A stretch of DNA of 64,000 bases from DATJLY01 sp963729295 (GTDB lineage Bacteria; Pseudomonadota; Alphaproteobacteria; ATCC43930; CGMCC-115725). Positions 53,608-63,137 of this stretch are shown piece by piece. Both the position numbers and the translations under genes were made by a program. Position 1 is the first letter of the stretch; each line of letters begins with the position of its first letter. Below the pieces are notes generated by a model. The model was not told where the DNA came from, did no database searches, and worked only from the letters and a program-made list of their open reading frames with translations. The stretch is taken from positions 186,001-250,000 of the forward strand of contig CAVSNJ010000020.1 in assembly GCA_963729295.1 (NCBI GenBank), given 5' to 3'.

Positions 53608-53928
53608 ATGAGGGTCACGCAAGAGATTGTGACCGTATTAGCCGATCCACAGGCGGGCGAAATCAACATCGTCCTTGCCGGTCTCAGAATTGTGCTCTCG
53701 ACCGAGGAAAGCGCCCAGCTCGCCCAGGGCTTGGCGGCGAGTCTCGAACGGCTGGCCGGCAGCGCGGCCCAGCCGGGGGAGGCATGGAGCGTGCGGCGGG
53801 CGCCGGGCGACGACACGGCGGACCGCTCGCTCGCCGAAGCGGAGGCAATCCAGCATCGCGCCCGGGCGCTGATCCGCGCGACGATGCGTGCGAAAGGGCT
53901 TTCGCTTGGCGAGGAGACCAAGGAATGA
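53608..53928 (+). CDS. Hypothetical protein upstream of ParA-like ATPase (106 aa)
   Basis: A 106-residue soluble protein (MRVTQEIVTVLADPQAGEINI ...), beta-rich at the start and helical at the end, with no recognised motif. It overlaps the ParA-like gene by four bases (ATGA), which suggests a partner or regulator. No ParB-type DNA-binding motif was seen. Confidence 0.6.
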   Translation: MRVTQEIVTVLADPQAGEINIVLAGLRIVLSTEESAQLAQGLAASLERLAGSAAQPGEAWSVRRAPGDDTADRSLAEAEAIQHRARALIRATMRAKGLSLGEETKE

Positions 53929-54572
53929 CGGCAACGGTCATCGCGGTCGCGCAGTCGAAAGGCGGCGCGGGCAAGACCACGCTGGCGGCGCATCTCGGCG
54001 TCGCCTGGGCCACGCATGGCCGCGACGTCGCGGTCATCGACACCGATCCGCAGGGCAGCCTCACGGAATGGTATCACCGCCGCGCGCAGCGGCTCGGCAC
54101 GGATCACACCGGGATCGGCTTTGTCGCCGCGCCCGGCTGGCGCGCGCCGATGGAGATCGAGCGCCAGGCCTGCGGCCGCGACATCGTGCTGATCGACAGC
54201 TCGCCGCGCGCCGACGATGATTCGCGCGCGGCCATCCGCTGCGCCGCGCTGGTGCTGGTGCCGGTGCAGCCGTCGCCGGTCGATGTGTGGGCGACGCTCC
54301 CGACGCTCGAGGTGGCGCGGCGCGAGGAGGTGCCGGCGCTGCTTGTGCTGAACCGCGTACCGGCGCGCGCCTCGCTCACGGCGACGATGCGTGCGCTGCT
54401 CGCCGAATACGATGTCGGGCTCGCCACGGTCGGGATCGGCAACCGCGTGGCGCTTGCCGCCGCGTTCGCCGAGGGCTGGGGCGTCGCCGAATGCGCCGCG
54501 GGCTCGTCCGCCGCGACCGAAATCGACTTGCTCGCGAGCGAAGTGCTGGGACTTCTGCCGCGCGCGGCCTAG
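53925..54572 (+). CDS. ParA family ATPase
   Basis: A 215-residue MinD/ParA-type ATPase. The deviant Walker A motif is KGGAGKTT near residue 12, and the Walker A' aspartate is in VIDTDPQGS near 40. The short form lacks the N-terminal HTH of plasmid ParA, so it probably positions a cellular cargo or a small replicon rather than the main chromosome, whose parA usually sits by the origin genes. No parB is adjacent. Confidence 0.9.
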   Translation: MTATVIAVAQSKGGAGKTTLAAHLGVAWATHGRDVAVIDTDPQGSLTEWYHRRAQRLGTDHTGIGFVAAPGWRAPMEIERQACGRDIVLIDSSPRADDDSRAAIRCAALVLVPVQPSPVDVWATLPTLEVARREEVPALLVLNRVPARASLTATMRALLAEYDVGLATVGIGNRVALAAAFAEGWGVAECAAGSSAATEIDLLASEVLGLLPRAA

Positions 54573-54583
54573 CCTCGCGCGCC

Positions 54584-54775
54584 ATGGCGGAGGCGGGAAA
54601 GAAGCATCCCTTCATTGCGGCGATGGACGTGCTCATCTTCCTCTTCGCGATCAGCGAAGTGGTCGAGGGCGTGTTCCATGTCGGGCTCGGACTCGTCGTG
54701 CCGGAGGCCGCGTTGCAGCTCGTGACCCTGATCCTGCGCGCCGCCGCCGTCTGGCACGCGGGGCGGCATCTCTAG
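54584..54775 (+). CDS. Small membrane protein (63 aa)
   Basis: A 63-residue protein with two hydrophobic segments (about 12-30 and 40-58) and charged ends (MAEAGKKHP ... WHAGRHL). It starts 11 bp after the ParA-like stop and ends overlapping the asnB stop on the other strand by four bases. No family recognised. Confidence 0.6.
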   Translation: MAEAGKKHPFIAAMDVLIFLFAISEVVEGVFHVGLGLVVPEAALQLVTLILRAAAVWHAGRHL

Positions 54776-56544
54776 GATGCGCGCATGCCGAGCGTGGCGA
54801 AGACGTCGGGGCCCGGCGCCATGCGCTCGATATGGCAGCGGTGCCACAGCGCGTAGAACAGCAGCGTCCAGGCGGCGAACGCCTCGTGCCGGCGCTTCGG
54901 CGCGCGGAAGAGCGCCTCGACCGCGCCCGGCACGCAGATCTCGCGCACGCCCGGCTGGTTCGCAACGAGCGTCCCGAGCTGCGCGCCGCGCCGCGCGATC
55001 CAGTCGCCGACCGGCACGGTAAAGCCGCGCTTCCTCGCGAACGGCTCGGCCGCCGGCACGCGCGTGGCAAGCCAGCGCCGCAAGATATATTTGCCCATGC
55101 CGTTCCGCACCTTGAGCGCGTCGGGGAGCCGGAACGCGAAATCGGCGACGGCGGGATCGAGGAACGGGGTCCGGCCCTCGACGCCATGCGCCATGAGGCA
55201 GCGGTCGAGCTTGGTCAGCAGGTCGTTCGGCAACCAGTCCTCGCAATCGGCCGCTTGCGCCGCCTGGAGCCGCGAGCGGCCGATCTTGGCGGCGTGCAGC
55301 TCGGCCGCCTCGATGCCGTCGCGCCAGCCCGGAAGATCGCCGCGCAGCAGGCCGAGCTTGTCGAGATTGCCGCGCGCCCGGGGCGTGCGTCCGCCCGCCC
55401 ACCACGGCCGCATGACGCTCCTGTAGCGGCCGTAGCCGGCGAAGAGCTCGTCGCCGCCTTCGCCGGAGAGAATGACCTTGAGCCCCGCCGCGCGCGCCTC
55501 GGCCGCGAGCTTGTAGGTCGGCAGGATCGCATAGTCGGCGGCGGGGTCGTCGAGTGCCGCGGCAATCTCGGGCAGCAGCACCCAGAAATCGGCCTCGCGG
55601 AATTCGACCTCGACATGCTCGGCGCCCAAGGCGGACGCGACACGGCGCGCCGCCGCGCGCTCGTCGGGATGGCCCGCGCGCGAGAAGCCGATCGTAAAGG
55701 CGCGCACCGGCCGCTCGTTGAGCCGCGTCATCATCGCCAGCACGGACGAGGAATCGATGCCGCCCGACAGGAACATGCCGTAAGGCACGTCCGAGCGCTG
55801 ATGCACCATGACGCTGTCGGCGAGCACGCGGTCGAGCTCCGCGAGCGCTGCACCTTCGTCGGCGGCGGCGATGGCGCCGCCGTCGAGCGCATTGATGCGG
55901 CGGCGCTCGACGATGCGGCCCTTGGCGATCACCACCGTCTCGCCCGGCAGCACCCGCTTCACGCCGGCGAAGATCGTGTCGCGGCCGGTCGTGAATTGAA
56001 GCTGCAACAGCTCGTTGCGCGCCTGCGGCAGAAGCTCGGCGGCAATGACGCCGCCAGCGATCAGGCTTTCGGGCTCCGACGCAAACGCCACGCCCTGCGG
56101 CGTCTCGACATAGTAGAGCGGCTTGATGCCGAATGGGTCGCGCGCCAGGACGAGCCTTCCCGCCGCCGGATCGTGCAGCGCCAGGGCATACATGCCGCGC
56201 AGCTTCTTCGCGAAGTCGAGTCCGTGCCGGCGGTAGAGATGGAGCGGCATCTCGCAATCGCACTGCGTCGCGAACGGGATGCCGGCGAGTTCCTGGCGCA
56301 ACTCGATGTAGTTGTAGATCTCGCCGTTCGCCATGAGCGCGGCGCCGCCCGGCTCGTAGAGCGGCTGGTCGCCGGTCGCGAGATCGATGATCGCAAGCCG
56401 TGTCTGCGCGAAGCCCACGTCAGCCGAGCGGTAATGCCCATTGCCGTCGGGCCCGCGATGCAAGAGCGTCGCCTCCATCGCCTGCAGCACGGCGGTGGGC
56501 GGCGGCTCGCCGTTCGTCGTCATCATGCCGGCGATGCCACACAT
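54772..56544 (-). CDS. asnB: Asparagine synthase, glutamine-hydrolysing
   Basis: A 590-residue enzyme with an N-terminal glutaminase domain, whose nucleophile is Cys2 in MCGIAG, and a synthetase domain with the PPi-loop SGGIDSSSV near 260. The start at 56544 gives the mature Cys after the Met; the frame is open further upstream but lies over the neighbouring glycosyltransferase. Sited with sugar transferases, so it may amidate a surface glycan, as AsnB-like proteins in such clusters often do; general asparagine synthesis is equally possible. Confidence 0.92.
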   Translation of the reverse strand: MCGIAGMMTTNGEPPPTAVLQAMEATLLHRGPDGNGHYRSADVGFAQTRLAIIDLATGDQPLYEPGGAALMANGEIYNYIELRQELAGIPFATQCDCEMPLHLYRRHGLDFAKKLRGMYALALHDPAAGRLVLARDPFGIKPLYYVETPQGVAFASEPESLIAGGVIAAELLPQARNELLQLQFTTGRDTIFAGVKRVLPGETVVIAKGRIVERRRINALDGGAIAAADEGAALAELDRVLADSVMVHQRSDVPYGMFLSGGIDSSSVLAMMTRLNERPVRAFTIGFSRAGHPDERAAARRVASALGAEHVEVEFREADFWVLLPEIAAALDDPAADYAILPTYKLAAEARAAGLKVILSGEGGDELFAGYGRYRSVMRPWWAGGRTPRARGNLDKLGLLRGDLPGWRDGIEAAELHAAKIGRSRLQAAQAADCEDWLPNDLLTKLDRCLMAHGVEGRTPFLDPAVADFAFRLPDALKVRNGMGKYILRRWLATRVPAAEPFARKRGFTVPVGDWIARRGAQLGTLVANQPGVREICVPGAVEALFRAPKRRHEAFAAWTLLFYALWHRCHIERMAPGPDVFATLGMRAS

Positions 56545-57569
56545 CAGCGTTCGACCCGCGCAAGGAATTGGCGATAGAGAGCGACGACGCGCTCCTCGGC
56601 GAAGGAATCCTCCCACGCCGCACGTCCCGCCTTGGAAAGACGCGCGCGGAGATCTGCATCATCCGCGAGGCGCGCCAGCGCCGCGGCGAGCCGCTCCGCA
56701 TCCTCGACCGGGACGAGCAATCCCGTCTCGCCGTCGCGGATGAGCGTGCCAGGTCCCGCGCTCGCGCTCGCGACGACCGGAACGCCCGCCGCCCAGGCCT
56801 CGAGCACGACATTGCCCAAGGGCTCGTGGCGCGACGGCGAGACCAGCATGTCGGCCGCGGCCATAACCGCGCCGGGATCGTCGCGCCAACCGAGAAAGCG
56901 CACGCGATCGGCGATGCCGAGCGCGGATGCTTGACCCTGGAGCGTGACGCGCTCGTCGCCTTCGCCGGCGAGCCACAAATAGAGACGCGGCGTTGTCGCG
57001 ATCGCGGCGAGCAGGATGTCGAACCCCTTGTTGCGATGGAGCCGGCCCAGCGCCACGGCGAGCGGCGCGTCGGCGGGTGTCGTGAATGCGCTGCGTTCCA
57101 GCGCTTTCGCTTGCGGCCGCGCGGCGAAATTCGGCAGGTAATGCACGCGGTCCGCGTGCCAGCCGGAGCGCACGATGTAGCGCTCGATGTCGCGCGTGTT
57201 GGCGACGAGGTGATCGCAGCTGCGATAGTATTTCAAATCGTAATAGCCGCCGAGCCGGCCGACATGAACGTAGGCGCCGCCGTCCACGGCACTTGCGGCG
57301 CGGCTCATCCAGCTCAGGACGACGCGCGGGCGGAAGGTTTCGATGGCGCGGGCGAGGCGCGCCCTGGTCGCGAAATCGAAGGCGCCGCCGAACGGCAGCT
57401 CGATCACCTCGCAGCCGGCGCGGGCAAGCCGTTCCGCGCGCGCCTCATCGCGCCTGATCGCCAGAAGCTGCGTCTCGCCGGCGCGCTGCAGCGAGACGGC
57501 GAGCCGCTCGAAGAACGCCTCGGCGCCGCCATGCGCCTGGCCCGCCATCGCCTGAACGATGCGCGTCAT
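56544..57569 (-). CDS. Glycosyltransferase family 4-type protein
   Basis: A 341-residue GT-B glycosyltransferase. The C-terminal half has the nucleotide-sugar pattern RLHRNKGFDILL, and the SPSRHEPLGNVVLEAWA E-x7-E motif near 265. The start at 57569 (MTRIVQAMAGQAHGG) overlaps the next gene by four bases (ATGA). A sugar is transferred to a lipid or polysaccharide acceptor at the cytoplasmic face; donor and acceptor unknown. Confidence 0.92.
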   Translation of the reverse strand: MTRIVQAMAGQAHGGAEAFFERLAVSLQRAGETQLLAIRRDEARAERLARAGCEVIELPFGGAFDFATRARLARAIETFRPRVVLSWMSRAASAVDGGAYVHVGRLGGYYDLKYYRSCDHLVANTRDIERYIVRSGWHADRVHYLPNFAARPQAKALERSAFTTPADAPLAVALGRLHRNKGFDILLAAIATTPRLYLWLAGEGDERVTLQGQASALGIADRVRFLGWRDDPGAVMAAADMLVSPSRHEPLGNVVLEAWAAGVPVVASASAGPGTLIRDGETGLLVPVEDAERLAAALARLADDADLRARLSKAGRAAWEDSFAEERVVALYRQFLARVER

Positions 57570-58594
57570 GCTGCGAGCGCCTCGAACCGCGCCGCGGCAT
57601 CGGCCCAGCTCGAGCCTCTCTGGCGCGCGAGCGCCGCCTCGTGCCGCCGCCGCCACAGCGCGTCGTCGGCAAGAAGCGCAATCGCCGCCTCGGCAAAGCT
57701 CGCATCGTCCGGCGCAATGGCGCCCGTCTCGCCGTCGATCACGCGCTCGCCCACGGCGCCGAGATTCTGCACCACGGCCGGCACGCCCAGCGCCTGCGCC
57801 TCGGCAACGGCGAGGCAGAATGTTTCGCCCTCGTCGCCGCGATAGAGCATCGCGCGCGAGGCTTCGAGTGCCTTGACCAGCTCGGCGCGCGGCAGCGGCG
57901 CGTGCCGCCGCACGCCCTTGCCCGCAAGACCGTCGGCGCGCGCCAGCACCGCCGCCATCGCGCCGCTCCTGGCATCGCCCACGGCGCCGTAGACGGCGGG
58001 GCCGCAATAGAGATGGAGCTCCGCGCCCGGCAACGCCGGATGAATCCGGCTCTCCCACAGCGACAAGAGCCAATCGAGGCCGCGCAGCGGGTTCGAGGTG
58101 AAGATGGCGCGCGGCGGCGGCGGCGCGCGCGGCGGCCGGGGCTCGCGGAAAATCTCGGCAAGCCCGTAGGGGATGGCGGCACGCCCGCCGCTCGGCAGCC
58201 ACCACGGCACGGTCGCCGCATGATGTGGCCCGAGCGTCACGATCACCGGCCGGTGCCGCAGGAGCGCCAGCACATAGCGCGGCTTGGCGAGATAGCGCCC
58301 GGGATTGTGGATCCAGAACACGCCGCGCCTGGTGCCGACGCGGCCGATGAGGCGGTTGCCGCGGTTCGCGATATAGAGATCGGCGCGCTCGGGCAATCCG
58401 CCCGCGAGCGGCGCCCATTCGACGCCCTTATAGACGAGCGGCGCGTCGCACTTGTTGCGCACGATGACGCGATGGCCGCGTGCGGCGAACGCCTCGGCGA
58501 GCGCAACGAACGCGCCCTCGGCGCCGCCCAGAGGCGCGCGCTCGGGCGTGCGTCCGTCGAACGCGATCCCGTCATCCGTCATCGCAATGAGCAT
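57566..58594 (-). CDS. Glycosyltransferase
   Basis: A 342-residue GT-B type protein. GGAEGAFVALAEAFAARGH at the start is the usual acceptor-side motif, and YRGDEGETFCLAVAEAQA near 265 is the donor-side E-x7-E. It is coupled to both neighbours (ATGA, TGATG), forming a three-gene set with the GT9 protein and the previous transferase. Confidence 0.88.
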   Translation of the reverse strand: MLIAMTDDGIAFDGRTPERAPLGGAEGAFVALAEAFAARGHRVIVRNKCDAPLVYKGVEWAPLAGGLPERADLYIANRGNRLIGRVGTRRGVFWIHNPGRYLAKPRYVLALLRHRPVIVTLGPHHAATVPWWLPSGGRAAIPYGLAEIFREPRPPRAPPPPRAIFTSNPLRGLDWLLSLWESRIHPALPGAELHLYCGPAVYGAVGDARSGAMAAVLARADGLAGKGVRRHAPLPRAELVKALEASRAMLYRGDEGETFCLAVAEAQALGVPAVVQNLGAVGERVIDGETGAIAPDDASFAEAAIALLADDALWRRRHEAALARQRGSSWADAAARFEALAA

Positions 58595-59553
58595 CAGGCC
58601 ATCGCGCCGGCGACGCGTTCCACCAGGCGGCGCGCGGCCGCCTCCGCCGCCTCGACGCTCAGACTCTCCATCAGCGTGCCGGTTGTGCGGTAGTCGAAGC
58701 CGCGGCGGAAAATTTCCGCCGCCGGAATGGCGGTACAAACCGCCGCCGCGCGCTCGCCCCAGGGCGCGTAGTGCGAGGCAAGGCTCGGGCCGAACAGGCC
58801 GAGCGTCGGAATGCGCGCGGCCGCCGCGACATGCATGATGCCGGTGTCGTTGCCGATGAAGAGCGCGCAGCGCCCGAGCGCGGCCGCCGCGGTACGGAGA
58901 TCGACGCCGACCAGATCGAGCCGCCGCGACGGATGGATCGCGGCGAGCACCGGCTCCGCCTGCGCGCGCTCGTGCGCGGCCGCGAAAACGGCGACGCGCG
59001 CATTGGGCAGCGGTCCGTCGCGCGCCGTCAGCCGTTGCGCCAGTTCGGCGAAGCGCTCGGCCGGCCATTCCTTGCCGCGCCAGTTGGCGGCGGGCCCGAT
59101 GCCGAGCACCGGCCCGCCCAGCGGGATGAGGGACGCAGCGTGTGCGGCGTCGTCTTGCGTCAGCCACAGACGCGGCGCCGGCGGCGGATCGAGATCGAAG
59201 AGCGCCCCGAGCTGCGCAACGCGAGGACGCGCAGTGTCGCCCTTGGCCGCGACGCGCCGCGCGCGCGTCAGAAGACACCAGGAGAGGCCCGAGCCGCGCA
59301 GATCGACGACCAGGTCCCAGCGCACTGAGGCGGCGCGCGCCCAGAGCTTCAGCCAATGGAGACCGTGGCGCTGCTTCGCCATGACGACGATGCGTTCCAA
59401 TCCGGGAACCGTGGCGAAGAGCGGCGCCGCATCCGGCCCCACGGCGATGGTGAGACGCGCGCCGGGATGGCGCTCCAGGACATGGCTCAACAAACCGGTG
59501 GACAGCACGGCATCGCCGATTCGCGTCGCCGTGACGAAGAGGATCCTGCTCAC
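58594..59553 (-). CDS. Glycosyltransferase family 9 (heptosyltransferase-like)
   Basis: A 319-residue protein of the ADP-heptose:LPS heptosyltransferase family (RILFVTATRIGDAVLSTGLL at the start; FIGNDTGIMHVAAAARIP near 240). It probably extends the LPS core or a related glycan. GTG start at 59553; its stop overlaps the next gene's ATG (TGATG). First gene of the minus-strand surface-glycan set that ends with asnB. Confidence 0.93.
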   Translation of the reverse strand: MSRILFVTATRIGDAVLSTGLLSHVLERHPGARLTIAVGPDAAPLFATVPGLERIVVMAKQRHGLHWLKLWARAASVRWDLVVDLRGSGLSWCLLTRARRVAAKGDTARPRVAQLGALFDLDPPPAPRLWLTQDDAAHAASLIPLGGPVLGIGPAANWRGKEWPAERFAELAQRLTARDGPLPNARVAVFAAAHERAQAEPVLAAIHPSRRLDLVGVDLRTAAAALGRCALFIGNDTGIMHVAAAARIPTLGLFGPSLASHYAPWGERAAAVCTAIPAAEIFRRGFDYRTTGTLMESLSVEAAEAAARRLVERVAGAMA

Positions 59554-59619
59554 GCCCGGCGCTTATAGGGAAGCGCCTCCGCCTTGCCAAGCCTCGGCGG
59601 CCATCCCACCTGTTGCACG

Positions 59620-60513
59620 ATGGCACTTTCCTGGGCACCCCTCGACGATCGCGGCGCGCTCGAGATCGCGGGCGAGGACCGCGTCGCGTTCCTGCAAGGG
59701 CTCGTCTCGAACGACGTTGCGAAAGCCAATCCGTCGCGCGTGCTCCATGCCGCGCTGCTGACGGCGCAGGGGCGCTATCTCCACGATTTCTTCATCGTCA
59801 CGGCGGGCGACACGTTCGTGCTCGATGCCGAAGCCGCACGGCTCGACGATCTGCGCCGGCGGCTCACGCTCTATCGCCTCCGCGCCAAGGTGACCTTGGC
59901 CGCCGCGAGCGAGCGTTTCGATACGATCGTCGCGTGGGGGGAAGGAACCGCGCGCGCGTTGGGATTGCCCGAGGAAGCGGGCGCGGCGCGGCCGTTCGCC
60001 GGCGGCATCGCCTACCTCGATCCGCGCCTCCCCGCGCTCGGCGCGCGCCTGCTGCTGCCGAAGGGCCACGCGCGCGACCTCGGCGGGATGGGCTTCGCCG
60101 AAGCATCGCGCGCGGATTACGACCGGATGCGTCTTGCCCTCGGCGTGCCCGACGGCAGCCGCGATCTCGCGGTCGAGAAGGCGCTCCTCGTCGAATCAGG
60201 GTTCGACGAGCTGAACGGGATCGATTGGCAGAAAGGTTGCTACATCGGCCAGGAGATCACCGCGCGCATGAAATATCGCGGCCTCGCCAAGAAGCGCCTC
60301 GTGCCGGTCGCGGTCGCGGGCGAGCTGCCGCCGCCCGATACGCCGGTGCGACTCGGCGATGAGGAAGCGGGCGAGCTCCGCTCCGGCCGCGACGGGATCG
60401 CGCTCGCGCTCTTGCGCCTGGAGCTGATCGAGAAGGCGGCCGCGACGGGCGTCCCGCTCAGCGCCGGCGCGGCGACGCTCACGCCACAAAAACCGGCCTG
60501 GGCGCGCGACTAG
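59620..60513 (+). CDS. ygfZ: Folate-binding protein YgfZ
   Basis: A 297-residue tetrahydrofolate-binding protein that helps repair or assemble iron-sulfur clusters. The signature KGCYIGQEITARM near residue 205 is intact, with the functional Cys. ATG 59620 is preferred over a TTG at 59584, which has no conserved extension. It is convergent with the metallo-hydrolase gene (four-base overlap of the ends). Confidence 0.94.
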   Translation: MALSWAPLDDRGALEIAGEDRVAFLQGLVSNDVAKANPSRVLHAALLTAQGRYLHDFFIVTAGDTFVLDAEAARLDDLRRRLTLYRLRAKVTLAAASERFDTIVAWGEGTARALGLPEEAGAARPFAGGIAYLDPRLPALGARLLLPKGHARDLGGMGFAEASRADYDRMRLALGVPDGSRDLAVEKALLVESGFDELNGIDWQKGCYIGQEITARMKYRGLAKKRLVPVAVAGELPPPDTPVRLGDEEAGELRSGRDGIALALLRLELIEKAAATGVPLSAGAATLTPQKPAWARD

Positions 60514-61427
60514 CGCCTCAGCCGATAACGCGCATCGAGGCGCGGCGGGCCGTCGGTCACGACGCGGCCCTCCTCGACCAGCGCCACGAGATGCGCCAGC
60601 ACCGAGCGGCCGGCCGCCGCAACGAGGCGCGGGTCGAGCCCGACATAGACGTTGCGCACGATTGCTTCGATCGTCTCGTCGCCCGCGACGAGCCGCGCCA
60701 GGATCGCGTCCGTGCGCTCGTTGCGATGCGCGATGAAGGCCTGCACGTAAGGATGCGGATCGCCGATCGCGGCGCCGTGCGTCGGACGATAGAGCGCGTC
60801 GCCGCGGCGCAATAATTTCGCGAGCGAGCGCATGTAGGCCGTCATGTCACCATCGGGCGGCGTGATGACGCTCGTCGACCAGCCCATCACGTGATCGCCG
60901 GTGAAGAGCGTCCCTTCCTCGGGCAGCGCGTAGCACAGATGGTTCGAGGTATGGCCCGGCGTCTCGACCGCTTCGAGCCGCCAGCCCGCGCCCTCGACCG
61001 CGTCGCCCTCGCGCAAGGCGACGTCGGGCACGAAAGCGTGGTCGCCGCCCTCCTCGGTCTTGCCGCCGAAGCCGCTGCGATCCTCAGCGCGGCCCGAGCC
61101 GTGCCGGCCAAAGCCATAGGTGCGCGCGCCGGTCGCTTCCTTAAGCGCCGCCGCGGCCGGCGAATGGTCGAGATGCGTGTGCGTGATGACGATGTGCGTG
61201 ACGCTTTCGCCGGAGAGCGCGCGCGTCAGCGCCACGACATGCTCGGCGAGATCGGGCCCCGGATCGATCACGGCGACCTTGCCGCGGCCGACGATGAAGG
61301 TGGCGGTGCCCTTGAAGGTAAAGGGGCTCGGGTTCTTCGCGACGACGCGGCGCACGAGCGGCGAGATCTCCTCGATCGCGCCATACTCGCAGGTAAATTC
61401 GCGGTTGAAGGGAATCTCGGTCGCCAT
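60510..61427 (-). CDS. MBL-fold metallo-hydrolase
   Basis: A 305-residue beta-lactamase-fold hydrolase of the LACTB2-like type. The metal motif THTHLDHSP is near residue 79 and ETPGHTSNH near 155. The C-terminal helical part resembles the winged-helix domain of LACTB2 proteins, and many homologues are thioesterases or nucleases. The start is ATG 61427; the long open frame upstream is a shadow of the acyltransferase gene. Confidence 0.9.
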   Translation of the reverse strand: MATEIPFNREFTCEYGAIEEISPLVRRVVAKNPSPFTFKGTATFIVGRGKVAVIDPGPDLAEHVVALTRALSGESVTHIVITHTHLDHSPAAAALKEATGARTYGFGRHGSGRAEDRSGFGGKTEEGGDHAFVPDVALREGDAVEGAGWRLEAVETPGHTSNHLCYALPEEGTLFTGDHVMGWSTSVITPPDGDMTAYMRSLAKLLRRGDALYRPTHGAAIGDPHPYVQAFIAHRNERTDAILARLVAGDETIEAIVRNVYVGLDPRLVAAAGRSVLAHLVALVEEGRVVTDGPPRLDARYRLRR

Positions 61428-61428
61428 C

Positions 61429-62484
61429 TCAGGCCGCCTTGATGATCTCTGGCTGGGGCGCAAGCGCCATCGTCCCGCGCGGCTTGAAGCGCAGCGCCGG
61501 CTGCTCGACAAGATGCCACGACAGGAACGCGAGCGCGGCCGCGAGCGCGAAGCCCAAGAGAAACACCTCCCACCACGGCGCATGCCCGCCCAAGGCCCAG
61601 ATGACCGCCGCCTCGGACGGCCAGCCATAGATATAGAGACCGTAGGAGAAATCGCCGAAGCGCGCCGCCTTGAGCAGCGGCAGGCGCGGGGTGAGCGCGA
61701 GCCACAACGCAAGGTAACTCCCGAACAATGAAAAGAGCAGAATGAAATGGCCATAGCGCACGGTGAGGACGAGGCCGGCCAGCGCCACGAGCGCCACGCG
61801 CCCGTCGAACACGCGCGTGTTGCGCAGCTTGTAGAGGATCATGCCGGAGACGAAGAACGAGAGCAGCCAGCCCCAGCCGCCGAGCCGGCCGAGCGCGGCG
61901 AAGTGGATCGAGGCGAGCCCCAATGCCCAGAGCGCCAGCAGCACCGGCAGGCGCAACAGGCCCGCGACGCCGAGCACCAGCACCATCAGGTACATCTCGA
62001 ACTCGTAGCGCAAGGTCCAGAGCGAGCCGTTCACTTCGAGCCCGACCGGGTTGTTGACGAACATCACGCCGGGCAGCTCGTGCTGGCGCAGGTTCAAGAG
62101 CGTGTTCCAGAACACGTAGCGATAGGGCTCCGCGCGTGCGAAATATTCCTTGAGCGGCAGGGTTGTCACGAGCGGCGCCAGCACGAAGGCCGACAGCACG
62201 AGCGCCACGACAAGGCACGGAAAGATGCGCAGCATCCGCTTTACGAGATAGCGCCAGGGCGAGCGCGTCTCCTCGAAGCTCTGCGTCACGAGGAAGCCGC
62301 TGATGGCGAAGAACACGAAGACGCCGGCAAGGCCCAAAATCGACTGCCGGCCCGAAAGCACGATCAGCGGCTCGTGCATCTCGTTGCCATCGGCGAGGAA
62401 GAACGAATGGGAGAAGATCACGCTCGCCGCCGCCAAGAGCCGCAGCGCGTCGAAATTGTTGGCGCGCGATCGGTCGGGCGTCAT
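61429..62484 (-). CDS. Acyltransferase family 3 (OafA-like) membrane protein
   Basis: A 351-residue integral membrane acyltransferase with about ten helices. NNFDALRLLAAASVIFSHS near the start has the conserved Arg and His of the family, and the later FAISGFLVTQSF is typical. It acetylates or otherwise acylates a sugar, probably of a surface glycan given the cluster next door. It overlaps the upstream gene stop by four bases (ATGA). Confidence 0.92.
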   Translation of the reverse strand: MTPDRSRANNFDALRLLAAASVIFSHSFFLADGNEMHEPLIVLSGRQSILGLAGVFVFFAISGFLVTQSFEETRSPWRYLVKRMLRIFPCLVVALVLSAFVLAPLVTTLPLKEYFARAEPYRYVFWNTLLNLRQHELPGVMFVNNPVGLEVNGSLWTLRYEFEMYLMVLVLGVAGLLRLPVLLALWALGLASIHFAALGRLGGWGWLLSFFVSGMILYKLRNTRVFDGRVALVALAGLVLTVRYGHFILLFSLFGSYLALWLALTPRLPLLKAARFGDFSYGLYIYGWPSEAAVIWALGGHAPWWEVFLLGFALAAALAFLSWHLVEQPALRFKPRGTMALAPQPEIIKAA

Positions 62485-63095
62485 CCCGGCGGCTTCATCG
62501 CCACCGAGAACATCACCGTCGGCAGGATCTCGCGCATGGCGCTCCTGAGGCTCGCCTCGTCGGAGCCCACGGCGACGGCGAGCGCGCCGCGCGGATTGCG
62601 CCGCACCACGACCGCGCTCGCGCGCCCCGCCTGGCTCGTGCCGATCGTGACGAACACTTCCGCCGGATCGATCCGCCCCAATGCCTTCTTGAGCTTGGCG
62701 CGGCCGGCATCGGTGTCGAGATCATGCGGCGGCAACTCCTCGGCCGAAGCCGCGGTCTCGGGCGGAAGCTGCGCGTCCACCGCTTCGACCGGCTGGTGCC
62801 GCGCGAGGCGCTGGAAGATGGCGCGGCCTTCGACGGTATCGATGCGGAATTGCAGCTCCCAGGTCTCGCCGCGCGCGGCGAGCTCGGAGATGAGCGCGTA
62901 GAGATCGTCACAGTCGGGATCGTGGCTGCAGGTGATGAAGGCGAGCCGCCCCTCGTGCTCGATGACGCGGTCGTCGTCCTGGGCGAAGCCCAACTCGTCG
63001 AGCGCGTTTGAGAGAGCGCGCTCGGACGCCACGAGCAGCGTGCTCACATGCAGCTTGGCCAATTCCTGCGTGCTGCTGCTGTCGGCGGCGTCCAT
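62481..63095 (-). CDS. Hypothetical protein (204 aa)
   Basis: A 204-residue soluble acidic protein in two parts: residues 1-110 with alternating helix and strand (TLLVASERALSNALDELGF, FITCSHDPDCDDLYALI) and residues 120-204 with a mixed fold (KLKKALGRIDPAEVFVTIG). No recognised domain, signal peptide or catalytic motif. It is coupled to the acyltransferase gene by four overlapping bases. Confidence 0.65.
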   Translation of the reverse strand: MDAADSSSTQELAKLHVSTLLVASERALSNALDELGFAQDDDRVIEHEGRLAFITCSHDPDCDDLYALISELAARGETWELQFRIDTVEGRAIFQRLARHQPVEAVDAQLPPETAASAEELPPHDLDTDAGRAKLKKALGRIDPAEVFVTIGTSQAGRASAVVVRRNPRGALAVAVGSDEASLRSAMREILPTVMFSVAMKPPG

Positions 63096-63137
63096 GCCTT
63101 TCCCCTAACCCATCGCTTGCCGACGCGCAAGCGGCGC

